A stretch of 60,612 bases of DNA from Shewanella sp. c952 (GCF_019654975.1 NZ_BPEW01000026.1:1-60612), one strand, 5' to 3'; positions 46,303 through 54,484 are shown, numbered from the stretch's first letter. Notes: generated by a model not told the origin, from the letters alone. Made by a program: numbers and translations.

Positions 46303-47097
46303 TTAGTCTGCCGTCACAGCAACAATCCACGGCTCGAAACGGCTGCCCCAATTAACTTCAACCGAATAGCGCGGTGCAGTAATATCTCGATAGCCCAATC
46401 TCGATAAGCCTTTAAGCGGCTTGGTATCAGCCAGCGGTACCATAATGTGATTGACCAGCAATTGATTCAAAGACAAACCATAACTATCGCTATTTTGATG
46501 GTAATAAGGCTTGGTAAGCCCTTTGACAAAGATCATATTGTCTTGATCCGCAAACTCCGTGGCAAGCGACTGATAATCAGCAGCGGCTTTAACAAAAAAC
46601 AGCCTGCTATTGATTAACTTCTCTTTTTTGAGCATCTCCAGAGCATCATTTTTTAGACGAGTATTGTCTTCATTTGGCTGTGTATTATAGCTGGCGAGCG
46701 CTTTTTGGTAACGTAGCTCAGCCTTAACAACTTCAGCGTCATGTAGGGCGCCATCAAACTCCAGAGCCCAATATAGCGGTTGCGACTGCACGCCATAATA
46801 GCCTTCATCGGGTAATTCAAACCCGAGGGCTAGCACTTGCTCTTTGCTTAAACGGCTCTCTTTAGCATTATAAGGCTGATAAGCCTCGTTCTCAGCCGAA
46901 GGGGAGCGCCATACAATCTGCAAAGACAACCCCGAATTCTCTTGTTGCGCGCTACTGTTATAGGGAAGCTGCAACTCTCTTTCGGTTAAAGTGACTGCTG
47001 CAGTGACCTCATTCAACCTGTTGTACGCTACGCCTGCAAGTGCCACAAGATTGCTGCCAATCAGCAGCAATAACCCCAGCAATAAGTACTTTTTCAT
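46303..47097 (-). CDS. DUF4824-family membrane-anchored protein
   Basis: A 264-residue protein with an N-terminal signal/anchor (MKKYLLLGLLLLIGSNLVAL), then AGVAYNR, LTLTERELQLPY and an ENSGL.L stretch that are the usual opening of DUF4824 proteins. The rest is an exported alpha/beta domain. It overlaps the DUF2157 gene by 4 bases, so the two are made together. These families travel as a pair in several gammaproteobacteria; no function is known to me. Confidence 0.78.
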   Translation of the reverse strand: MKKYLLLGLLLLIGSNLVALAGVAYNRLNEVTAAVTLTERELQLPYNSSAQQENSGLSLQIVWRSPSAENEAYQPYNAKESRLSKEQVLALGFELPDEGYYGVQSQPLYWALEFDGALHDAEVVKAELRYQKALASYNTQPNEDNTRLKNDALEMLKKEKLINSRLFFVKAAADYQSLATEFADQDNMIFVKGLTKPYYHQNSDSYGLSLNQLLVNHIMVPLADTKPLKGLSRLGYRDITAPRYSVEVNWGSRFEPWIVAVTAD

Positions 47098-48182
47098 GAT
47101 GCGCCTCCTTGGCTAGGGTTATGTAAACTACTCGAACGAATGCGCTTAAACACCATCAGCGCTAGCAATGCAGACAAACCTAGAATGAAGAAGAATATGT
47201 ATTTCGGCATCCACTGCCACCACCAATCAAAGAACTTGGTATAGAGGAACAAGATAAAGAACACGTTGCCAGTATTAGTGACCGCCCCCCATTGGCGCTT
47301 AACCCCGAGCCAAATAGCGGCAGCTGAAATGACAAAGCCACTGACTTGATAGACACCTTCAACGACGTCAGCGTCCCAATCTAAATAACTAATATCGCCC
47401 CAATTCGACAAGATCAGCATAGGCAAGAACAGCATAATCATCGCCGTCACTCTATAGATGGACTCAAAACCTGTGAACGCTCTATGCGAGATAAACTGCG
47501 GCAAGGCGAAGATGATTAAGCTGGGTACAAAGAAGTTTTCCGGCCGCTCACCAAAGCTTATCCAATACATGCCCGACCAACTGCCCAGTTTCATGGCAAT
47601 AAAGCCACTGAGACTAACAATACCGAAGAATAGCAATAAGCGCGCATTACAGGCGTAAGCTAATAAAAAGGCAAATGCAGACCAAACAGCAAACGCATTG
47701 GGTGACGGGGTAATATTAAAGATCTGCCCCAACATCGACAGATTAAGAACAAAACAGGCCAAGCTAACCAGTGCGGCGATCTTGGAGTAATAACTCCCCT
47801 GCTCGGTCTGCGCCAGCTTTAGCGCCAGCAAAAATAACAGTACTGGCGCCACCACTAAAATAGCGACCTGTACAGGCGTGTTAATGTAACCCCAGAACTG
47901 ATAGAACAGAAAAAACAGGCTAGTGGCCATCGCCAGCGCACCTAGCATAGAGGCGATTTTCATCCCCAAAGACAGCTGCTTAGATTGGCTACTGATATCG
48001 ACGTCGTAAACCTTGGCTAAACGTTGTAACAGCTGGTTATGGTAACCATCAAGCTGACTTTTTTGCTCAACGGATATTGCCATAACGTGGTCATGTTCTA
48101 ACTGTTGCATCTCTTGCTGAAATGCATGGATCTGATCCACCCGTTGCTGCGCATCAGCTGCTGAAAGCGACTTCTCTTGCAT
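47094..48182 (-). CDS. DUF2157-family polytopic membrane protein
   Basis: A 362-residue protein: a soluble, Gln-rich coiled-coil N-terminus (about 1-65) and then about ten membrane helices rich in Phe and Trp (FFDWWWQWMPKYIFF near the end). Fits DUF2157 as found beside DUF4824/DUF4401 proteins. It is divergent from the fluoride-riboswitch operon, with about 360 bases between start codons. Confidence 0.78.
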   Translation of the reverse strand: MQEKSLSAADAQQRVDQIHAFQQEMQQLEHDHVMAISVEQKSQLDGYHNQLLQRLAKVYDVDISSQSKQLSLGMKIASMLGALAMATSLFFLFYQFWGYINTPVQVAILVVAPVLLFLLALKLAQTEQGSYYSKIAALVSLACFVLNLSMLGQIFNITPSPNAFAVWSAFAFLLAYACNARLLLFFGIVSLSGFIAMKLGSWSGMYWISFGERPENFFVPSLIIFALPQFISHRAFTGFESIYRVTAMIMLFLPMLILSNWGDISYLDWDADVVEGVYQVSGFVISAAAIWLGVKRQWGAVTNTGNVFFILFLYTKFFDWWWQWMPKYIFFFILGLSALLALMVFKRIRSSSLHNPSQGGAS

Positions 48183-48337
48183 AGTTGATTCTCCTTAATC
48201 ACTGTTTATATTGCCGCAATGCAAGATAAACACAATAGGAAGTCATCATCTCGGGCTGCGATATCAACAGCAGCAGTAATAAAAAAGTGATTAACCAAAG
48301 TGGGATCAATATCACCCATTGGCGCGATAACCTCACC

Positions 48338-48343
48338 TATACT
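48338..48343 (+). promoter_or_regulatory. Candidate -10 box upstream of the riboswitch
   Basis: TATACT stands 30 bases before the aptamer, placing a start site near 48350. No good -35 was found at the right distance. A small stem (AAGGTTGA/TCAACTTT, one G-U) lies between it and the aptamer. Confidence 0.35.
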
Positions 48344-48369
48344 TTAGCGAAAGGTTGATTAGTCAACTT

Positions 48370-48425
48370 TGCAGGTGATGGGGTTCCACCGACTTAACCG
48401 CCAATTTGGCTGATGACTCCTACAG
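48370..48425 (+). ncRNA. Fluoride riboswitch (crcB motif)
   Basis: The sequence follows the crcB/fluoride aptamer closely: GGTGATGGGGTTCCACC (stem GGTG/CACC with the conserved ATGGGGTTC loop), a linker ending in AACCGCC, a short stem GCCAATTTGGC, and then TGATGACTCCTAC. GGGGT of the loop can pair with ACTCC (one G-U) to make the pseudoknot that encloses the fluoride ion. The usual strict positions of the motif all seem to be present. It is on the same strand as, and upstream of, the NifU-like/GGGtGRT genes; no crcB or fluoride-type ClC gene is in the window. Confidence 0.92.
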
Positions 48426-48449
48426 AATCGAAAACAGGTTAGCCTGAGA

Positions 48450-48467
48450 TGACAACCAGCGTTGTCA
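48450..48467 (+). other. Hairpin between aptamer and gene
   Basis: TGACAAC-CAGC-GTTGTCA, a perfect 7-bp stem 25 bases past the aptamer. No T-run follows, so it is not a normal terminator; it may be part of the expression platform. Confidence 0.5.
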
Positions 48468-48516
48468 GCGTATTTCTGTGGGACATGCCCAATCAGTCAC
48501 TATCTCCGCTTTCTTG

Positions 48517-48541
48517 TTTTCCTAGCATTTATTTAGGAAAA
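48517..48541 (+). promoter_or_regulatory. Hairpin hiding the ribosome site of the NifU-like gene
   Basis: TTTTCCTA (48517-48524) pairs perfectly with TAGGAAAA (48534-48541), burying the Shine-Dalgarno AGGA that lies 7 bases before the ATG at 48546. This fits a riboswitch acting on translation, with fluoride binding expected to free the site. How the aptamer would reach it over about 90 bases is not clear from sequence. Confidence 0.65.
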
Positions 48542-48545
48542 CACT

Positions 48546-49238
48546 ATGCAATACTCTTCAGAAATTCAGTCTATGTGCCCTATCCAGCGGGGCGATTTAC
48601 ATCCGTCTGCTCCCATTCCTATTGAAGGGCGAATGCTCAACCCTAAAGACGTTATCGCCATTTCAGGCCTTAGCCATGGCGTGGGGGCCTGCGCACCGCA
48701 ACAAGGCGCCGCTAAACTGACTTTAAACGTCAAGCAAGGGATTATCGAAGAAGCGCTAATTGAAACTATTGGCTGCTCAGGAATGACTCATTCAGCAGCG
48801 ATGGCCGCCGAGATCATCACCGGAAAAACCATACTCGAAGCACTCAACACCGACTTAGTGTGCGACGCCATTAACGTGGCGATGCGTGAGATCTTTCTGC
48901 AGTTTGTTTATGGCCGCACTCAATCCGCGTTTTCAGAAGATGGGCTTGAGGTTGGTGCCGCACTTGAAGATTTAGGTAAAACTCAGCGCAGCCAAGTCGG
49001 CACGAGCTACTCCACTAACGCCAAAGGTGTGCGCTATATGGAGTTAGCAGAAGGTTATGTCACTCAGCTCGCACTCGACGGCGACGGTGAGGTTATTGGT
49101 TATCGCTACCTCAACTTAGGCAAAATGATGGCACTAATGAATGAGGGCACTGCGCCAGATACCGCCGCAACCGAAGCCACCGGCACTTATGGCCGTTTTA
49201 ATGATGCCGTAACCACTGTCAACCCACGTCAAGCCTAA
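48546..49238 (+). CDS. IscU/NifU-like iron-sulfur scaffold-type protein
   Basis: A 230-residue protein whose central part resembles IscU/NifU-N: Cys 49 in GACAPQQGAAKL, Cys 77 in ETIGCSGMTHSAAMAAEIITGKT (read in parts; like the FGCGSAIASSS region of IscU) and Cys 106. These three may be cluster ligands. It has an extra N-terminus with Cys 11 and a longer C-terminus than IscU, and no iscS or nifS lies nearby. Found as the standing partner of GGGtGRT proteins. First gene behind the fluoride riboswitch, with its ribosome site inside a hairpin; a fluoride-induced Fe-S or metal-handling role is inferred from that context. Confidence 0.85.
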   Translation: MQYSSEIQSMCPIQRGDLHPSAPIPIEGRMLNPKDVIAISGLSHGVGACAPQQGAAKLTLNVKQGIIEEALIETIGCSGMTHSAAMAAEIITGKTILEALNTDLVCDAINVAMREIFLQFVYGRTQSAFSEDGLEVGAALEDLGKTQRSQVGTSYSTNAKGVRYMELAEGYVTQLALDGDGEVIGYRYLNLGKMMALMNEGTAPDTAATEATGTYGRFNDAVTTVNPRQA

Positions 49239-49252
49239 TAGAGGAGCTAGCC

Positions 49253-50239
49253 ATGAACACTCAAATCGAAACCTTACTGACTGAAATGAAGCTAAGCTCT
49301 ATTGCAGAAGCTAATGACTTTTGCCTACAACATCATATTGATGCGCCAAAAATGGTACTAGAGACCCAACCTATTGCCTTTGATAATGCCTGTGATGCCT
49401 ACACCCTAGGCACAGCATTAGCACTGCATAGAGCCTTGGCCAGCAACGATAATTCAGCCACACTCGCTGCCAGTAATATTGGTGAGGCACTACAAGCATT
49501 TTGTAAGACTGGCAGTGTCGCCGCCCAGCGCCAAGTCGGCTTAGGGCATGGGGCACTCGCCGCAAGATTGCTGAGCGAACAGACTCAATGCTTCTGCTTT
49601 TTAGCCGGACATGAATCCTTTGCCGCCGCCGAAGGAGCGATAAAAATTGCCCTCAACGCCAATAAATCTCGTCAATCACCGTTAAAGGTCATTCTCAACG
49701 GCTTAGGCAAAGATGCCGCCTACCTAATCTCCCGTATCAACGGCTTTACCTATGTACGCACCCAATTCGACTACCAAACAGGTCAACTTCATGAAGTCAG
49801 TCGTAAGCGTTTTTCCGAAAGCCAGCGAGGGGAGATCTTGTGCTTTGGTGCCGATGACGTACGCGAAGGTGTTGCTATCATGCATTACGCCGATGTGGAT
49901 GTCAGCATTACTGGTAACTCCACTAACCCAACTCGCTTTCAGCATCCTGTCGCCGGGATCTATAAATCGGAGCGTATCAACCAAGCTAAGCCCTATTTCT
50001 CAGTTGCATCAGGCGGCGGCACAGGGCGCACGTTACATCCAGATAATGTTGCAGCAGGTCCCGCCTCATACGGCATGACTGACACTATGGGCAGAATGCA
50101 CGCCGACGCGCAGTTTGCTGGTAGCTCATCAGTCCCCGCCCATGTGGCGATGATGGGCTTTATCGGTATGGGCAATAACCCTATGGTTGGTGCAAGTGTG
50201 GCGTTAGCCGTTGCCGTAGAGCAACAGTTGCATTGCTAA
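49253..50239 (+). CDS. GGGtGRT-family protein
   Basis: A 328-residue soluble protein of the family named for its motif, seen here as ASGGGTGRTLHPDNVA, near residues 260-275. Other marked parts are GLGHGALAARLL, FLAGHESFAAAEGAIKIALNA and the Gly/Met-rich end AMMGFIGMGNNPMVGASVA (last two read in pieces). No enzymatic function is known to me. It follows the NifU-like gene by 14 bases with GAGGAG upstream, so the two form one operon under the fluoride riboswitch. No terminator was found. Confidence 0.88.
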   Translation: MNTQIETLLTEMKLSSIAEANDFCLQHHIDAPKMVLETQPIAFDNACDAYTLGTALALHRALASNDNSATLAASNIGEALQAFCKTGSVAAQRQVGLGHGALAARLLSEQTQCFCFLAGHESFAAAEGAIKIALNANKSRQSPLKVILNGLGKDAAYLISRINGFTYVRTQFDYQTGQLHEVSRKRFSESQRGEILCFGADDVREGVAIMHYADVDVSITGNSTNPTRFQHPVAGIYKSERINQAKPYFSVASGGGTGRTLHPDNVAAGPASYGMTDTMGRMHADAQFAGSSSVPAHVAMMGFIGMGNNPMVGASVALAVAVEQQLHC

Positions 50240-50320
50240 GTATGGCTAACGCTTAGAGTTAGTATCTTTTGTGGGGTTTGTGTTGTATTCAATTGGGTTA
50301 TTGGGATTACTTAACAAAGG

Positions 50321-50441
50321 TGGTTCCAATGGCCTGCGGCCAGCGCATGTGCAGATACTGCTGAGGCACGCTTTACGCCATCCATGGCCGCTCTGCGGTT
50401 TCGTCCCTGAAACCGAAGACCTCAACCGTATCTACACTAGG
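50321..50441. repeat. Dispersed repeat R1, copy 1
   Basis: About 120 bases from TGGTTCCAATGGCCTGCGGC to TCTACACTAGG. The second copy (53093-53219) differs by a few point changes and an inserted 7-base TGCGGCC; a third, truncated piece of the same start is at 52718-52740. Short reading frames in it are not genes. Confidence 0.85.
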
Positions 50442-50513
50442 TTAGAAAAAGCGCAAGCCTCCAGAAGTAGAATTCCTTTTAAGTAGATTCGACTCTGACT
50501 ATTTATTCTACTG

Positions 50514-51965
50514 CTAGTTGTCACATTGACTAGCAGACATATCATTTTCTGAACGACCGCATTCTGTTTTATGCGTACCGTTATGATAATTAGATAGTCG
50601 TGTCCATTCGCCATCACTATCATGTTGGGTCATAACTTGAGCGGGTAAAGCAGCATCATCGCTATATACATTGTTAACTCGAATCCAATAATCAGCACCA
50701 TGAGATTCTTCACTATAAAAGTTCGAATCAATCACGCCACGAACCGGGATCAGATCTTCAGATGTTATGCTATCTGTGACTCCTACTAAATGCGCAAAGC
50801 CACTGTCATTCCCTTCATTGAATACATGCTCGGTATAGCTTATCAGCTGATTGTCTTGATAATCTTTTGTCACTAGCGATTGTGTAACATTACTGATGAT
50901 GGGGGAATAAAGGCATGACTCCCAGTCTCCAACTGTTGAATAAACAGTATTCCTTACCCCTGATGATTCCGCAGAGATGGTTTCAAGCCATTCACTTAAA
51001 GCGCAAGAGTAACCACCAATATTTTTCTCTAATGTCAAAGTACTCTCAATATTAACCCCATCTTTTTGAGTCGTAACCATGCTGTTTTTATCGTGTAAAT
51101 CTAGTTTGGTTTCTAAATCATCTGACATGACATAAGTATTAGAGTTGAAGTTACCATTTGATACTTGAACCAACTCATAACGATACCATTTATCATCATA
51201 AGCACCATGGCCGCTATCCCATTGTCCAAGAAAGAACTCCACCCAAGCTAGGTCAGCACCTGGATTTTGCTTCAAAATAGCAAGCGTTTCTTGGTATGAT
51301 TTTTGTAATCCGGGAACGAGTTCTTTTGCCAGTAGATGTAATTCACTATCGCCCGAAGCAATGTAGTCGCTATAAAGCTCATCAACCGTAATATTGTAGC
51401 GATTAGCAACACGCCACTCCTGTTCAACTAAGCGCTTGCTGATATCAGCTCGCAGCGCTTGGTCTTGAAGAAGGGTGTCACATGTCAAAGTAGTACTTTG
51501 ATTCTCATGTAACTCCTGCTCAACTTGGTTCCAAACCACCGAAGTTAACGGTGTTAAGTTTAATAAACCCTGATCGGTACTCAGTGCAAACTGTGGCGGG
51601 TAAACCATAGAGTAAGCTTCTTCAATTGGAGTATCTGGATAGTCAGAATCTACAGCCCCAACAGGCACGTCGACGACTAATGGGACATATTGGGCACACT
51701 CTTGATACTTTTCAGGGACATTGAGATCGAATTCGCCCTGCTCTGCAGTCACAACACTAGGTTCATTACTGTCCAGTTGACCATTAAAGTTCAAGTCTAG
51801 ATATACAGTTGCACCAGTGATATAGCCATCAATGGCCTTACCATTCAAGTTCATGTTGGGCACATTATTGCTGCCGCTATCGCTACCACCACAGCCCAAT
51901 AAAGTGGCGATAATTGAACTAAATATGAATATTTTTGTACTATTTTCCATCTTGCTGCATCTCAT
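50514..51965 (-). CDS. Large surface lipoprotein, function unknown
   Basis: A 483-residue lipoprotein with lipobox LLGC followed by Gly/Ser (GGSDSGSNN), typical for surface lipoproteins. Residues about 40-75 hold a calcium-loop-like DLNFNGQLDSNE in a beta-sandwich 'GYITGATVYLD' context, as in carboxypeptidase-like or SdrB-like modules of Shewanella and Vibrio lipoproteins. The rest is acidic, with three or four Cys pairs. A start at ATG 51950 is as likely as 51965. Codon use is more AT-rich than the flanking genes. Isolated among repeats; no recognisable enzyme motif. Confidence 0.7.
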   Translation of the reverse strand: MRCSKMENSTKIFIFSSIIATLLGCGGSDSGSNNVPNMNLNGKAIDGYITGATVYLDLNFNGQLDSNEPSVVTAEQGEFDLNVPEKYQECAQYVPLVVDVPVGAVDSDYPDTPIEEAYSMVYPPQFALSTDQGLLNLTPLTSVVWNQVEQELHENQSTTLTCDTLLQDQALRADISKRLVEQEWRVANRYNITVDELYSDYIASGDSELHLLAKELVPGLQKSYQETLAILKQNPGADLAWVEFFLGQWDSGHGAYDDKWYRYELVQVSNGNFNSNTYVMSDDLETKLDLHDKNSMVTTQKDGVNIESTLTLEKNIGGYSCALSEWLETISAESSGVRNTVYSTVGDWESCLYSPIISNVTQSLVTKDYQDNQLISYTEHVFNEGNDSGFAHLVGVTDSITSEDLIPVRGVIDSNFYSEESHGADYWIRVNNVYSDDAALPAQVMTQHDSDGEWTRLSNYHNGTHKTECGRSENDMSASQCDN

Positions 51966-52548
51966 CTTAAAAGTTTTATTCTCTATGTCTTCTTTGAATT
52001 GGTTACAATCGCGCTAACAGCTCTTCATCAAATCACGCGTGATATTCGATAGTGAACCAAGTGTCACAATTCGGTATTTAAAGCTAAAGCTTCACGACGC
52101 AGAACGACCATAAGCGACAACTTTGCACTCCAAAATCGTCGCGACAATAGCATCAAAACACAATCTAGATAAAACACCTTCGTCCACAAAATAGGCTTGG
52201 ACCTCACTTTTATTTACTTCTGCTTAATTGTTCTACATCAAACCATTAATAAGCCGTAAAAACCCAAGCACACTATGTAAAACCATGCTCAACAATTCAT
52301 GAGTAAGCACCTCGTATTGCAACTCATCATTTACATTTATTGTCATTGAAGTTGTATCACGTTGAATTCCCGCGGACAGCTGCCACATAGCTCGGGAAAT
52401 TAATGCTTTAACACAGGATTAGAAAGGTGAAGTTGAGGTAATGGATAAATATCTAAGGAAATAAAACAGTGCAATTTGTACCTGACAAAACTTTTATTTG
52501 AAAAGTGATCCCGTATTTAGTCATAGCCGTATAGCCAGATAAGTGTTT
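51966..52548. other. Gene-free AT-rich stretch
   Basis: About 580 bases before the candidate small RNA. No reading frame with a ribosome site, no RNA gene and no clear repeat was seen. It must hold the promoter of the lipoprotein gene (minus strand). Confidence 0.4.
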
Positions 52549-52663
52549 ATTAGTGTGGTGTTACAACCCCAAATTAGCAGCGTCAGTTGCTAGCCGCACT
52601 AATGATGGCTTACCAATCTCCAGATACCTTTCCCCTCGAGCCTCTGTTCGAGGGATTTTTTTT
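52549..52663 (+). ncRNA. Candidate small RNA ending in an orphan terminator
   Basis: A strong terminator (CCCTCGA 52633-52639, TCGAGGG 52648-52654, then eight T) stands about 600-900 bases from any gene that could use it. The ~85 bases before it are GC-richer than the surroundings and can fold (TTAGCAGC.GTCA.GTTGCTAG). An upstream TTGAAA with 17-base spacing to a poor -10 was noted. The 5' end is a guess; only the terminator is firm. I do not recognise the RNA. Confidence 0.35.
52633..52663 (+). terminator. Orphan Rho-independent terminator
   Basis: Perfect 7-bp stem with 8-base loop followed by a T8-containing run, in a gene-free region. Confidence 0.88.
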
Positions 52664-52804
52664 GCCTACAAGAAAGTGATTGTGAGCGAGGTGATTCTAT
52701 AGCTGCATCAGGTGCAGTGGTTCCAATGGCTTACGGTCAGAGTAAACTTTCAAATCTAGCGGCCCTTATGCATCTCCAAAAATTAAACACCTACTTATTC
52801 CCAA

Positions 52805-53082
52805 CTCAAAACTCTGCGTGAAACACCCATTCCCCATCGAAGTTGCCGAAGTACGTTGAAGAAATAGCCGTAATGTCCACACGGACGTGGGCATAGCTTT
52901 CGCGGGACAGGATGTCCCATCGGAAGCGTTAGGCTATTTCGAATAAGTACGAGGAAGACAACTTCGTCGGGGCGGCACGGGACTTCTTTTGTAAGAATTA
53001 GGCAAGAGGGGATTGCTGTTGATCCCCTTTTGGCCGGGTGTGGGATGGAATCCAACGACTTTGGTCAAACGGAGTTTGATAG
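52805..53082. repeat. Dispersed repeat R2, copy A (left of the LysE-type gene)
   Basis: Matches 54157-54484 in the same orientation: CTCTGCGTGAAA, CCCATTCCCCATCGAAGTTG, GGGCATAGCTTTCGCGGGAC, GGCACGGGACTTCTTTTGTA and TTTTGGCCGGGTGTGGGATG recur in order. It holds the small palindrome GGGACAGGATGTCCC. Minus-strand reading frames across it are repeat-derived. Repeat R1 follows directly. Confidence 0.88.
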
Positions 53083-53092
53083 TTAAAATCAG

Positions 53093-53219
53093 TGGTTCCA
53101 ATGGCCTGCGGCCTGCGGCCAGCGCATATGCAGATACTGCTGAGGCACGCTTTACGCCATCCATGACCGCTCTGCGGTTTCATCCCTGAAACCGAAGGCC
53201 TCAACCGCATCTACACTGG
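53093..53219. repeat. Dispersed repeat R1, copy 2
   Basis: Second copy of the 50321-50441 element, with TGCGGCC doubled near the left end. It abuts R2 copy A, so R2-R1 may be one composite unit here; R1 is missing after R2 copy B. Confidence 0.85.
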
Positions 53220-53500
53220 ATATAAAAGCGGCACCATCCGGCATCAGAATGATTCTTTAGTAAACTTTACTCTGGTTCCAATTCTTCAGAGTTTTCAACA
53301 CAAGGTTAGTCACTGCTCTCACTTGCAATTGTGCAAGAGACGGCCTTAATTTTTCACGTGAAAATTAACACATTTACAGCAAATAGATAGTGATGCTAGC
53401 GTAGCCTCAAATACAGTAACGTCAGTAAGAACAGCATTTTAAATCGCAAGTTTTGCTGTGATTTATTGCTATAAAATATTTCACCTTTCAGAGAATATTT

Positions 53501-54124
53501 ATGTCCATTGAAGTTTGGTTATCTTTTGTTATCGCCTGTGCCGTACTCACACTTATTCCAGGGCCTTGTGTGTTACTAGTGATCAGTCAATCGTTAACCA
53601 AGGGAATAAGAGCAGCTTTGATGTGCATACTGGGCGATGTTATCGGCGGAATAATATTAATGGTGCTCTCCTTAGTTGGTGTAGGTGCCATCTTAGCAAC
53701 CTCCGACACTCTCTTTATAATTTTTAAATGGTTGGGAGTGGGGTATATGGCTTACCTTGGCTATTGCCAGATAAAAGAGGCGAGAAAAAGTACCACAAAC
53801 AACAATCTCATAGATGACCAAGCTCAAAATATAGATAGTATGAAAGCAGGCTTTATAGCCTCCTCGCTCAACCCCAAAGCCATCGCATTCTATATGGCAT
53901 TCCTCCCACAATTTATGACTCCCGGAAGCAATCAAGTTTTACAGTTCGTAATACTAATAGCGACATCCTCAGTAGTTGTCGCTGTTATTTTAGCGGGCTA
54001 TGCCCTACTCGCTGCAAGCGCAAGTCGATTTTTTCAGCGTAAGGAATCAGAAAAGTACTTAGGTTATGTAGGTGGCAGCTTTTTAATTAGCGGCAGTGCC
54101 TATATGGCAACAGCAGTGAAATGA
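53501..54124 (+). CDS. LysE/RhtB-family exporter
   Basis: A 207-residue, six-helix amino-acid exporter. The N-terminal signature LTLIPGPCVLLVISQSLTKG and the central SSLNPKAIAFYMAFLPQF are those of the LysE/RhtB superfamily. The substrate (homoserine, threonine, lysine or other) cannot be told. It is a single gene between two direct copies of the dispersed repeat R2, in a gene-poor area, which suggests acquisition or relocation. Upstream 280 bases hold no other gene. Confidence 0.9.
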   Translation: MSIEVWLSFVIACAVLTLIPGPCVLLVISQSLTKGIRAALMCILGDVIGGIILMVLSLVGVGAILATSDTLFIIFKWLGVGYMAYLGYCQIKEARKSTTNNNLIDDQAQNIDSMKAGFIASSLNPKAIAFYMAFLPQFMTPGSNQVLQFVILIATSSVVVAVILAGYALLAASASRFFQRKESEKYLGYVGGSFLISGSAYMATAVK

Positions 54125-54156
54125 TCAAGCGCGGTTTATGTAGTATTTTTTCCCTG

Positions 54157-54484
54157 CTCAAATCTCTGCGTGAAAAACCCATTCCCCATCGAAGTTGCCG
54201 AAGTACGTTGAAGATTTTTTACAAATTTAAGGCCGTAATGCCCACACGGTTTTTCTCAGGCATCCAGCCTATCAGAGTCGGGCATAGCTTTCGCGGGACA
54301 GGATGTCCCATCGGAATCGTTAGGCTATTTCGAATAAGTACGAGGCCTGTACTCAACGCATGTAACTTCGTCCGGGCGGCACGGGACTTCTTTTGTAAGA
54401 ATTAGACAAGAGGAGTTTGCTGTAGATCCCCTTTTGGCCGGGTGTGGGATGGAATCCCACGACATTAGTCAGGCGCAGCCTGAT
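54157..54484. repeat. Dispersed repeat R2, copy B (right of the LysE-type gene)
   Basis: Same order and orientation as copy A, but with three insertions: about 18 bases near 54213, about 30 bases near 54258 and about 18 bases near 54343. It starts 33 bases past the LysE-type stop. A frame from 54121 to 54405 runs through it and is not taken as a gene. The remaining ~110 bases to comM are AT-rich with no gene. Confidence 0.87.

Noticed and set aside
48450..48467. Intrinsic terminator as fluoride riboswitch platform
   Set aside because: Stem has no following T-run on the plus strand.
50271..50486. 71-residue frame after the GGGtGRT gene
   Set aside because: Largely repeat R1; the second R1 copy does not keep the frame.
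52795..53210. Three small minus-strand frames in repeats R2/R1
   Set aside because: Overlapping each other in different frames within a dispersed repeat; no ribosome site.
54121..54405. 94-residue frame starting at the LysE-type stop codon
   Set aside because: It is repeat R2 copy B translated; copy A does not keep the frame.
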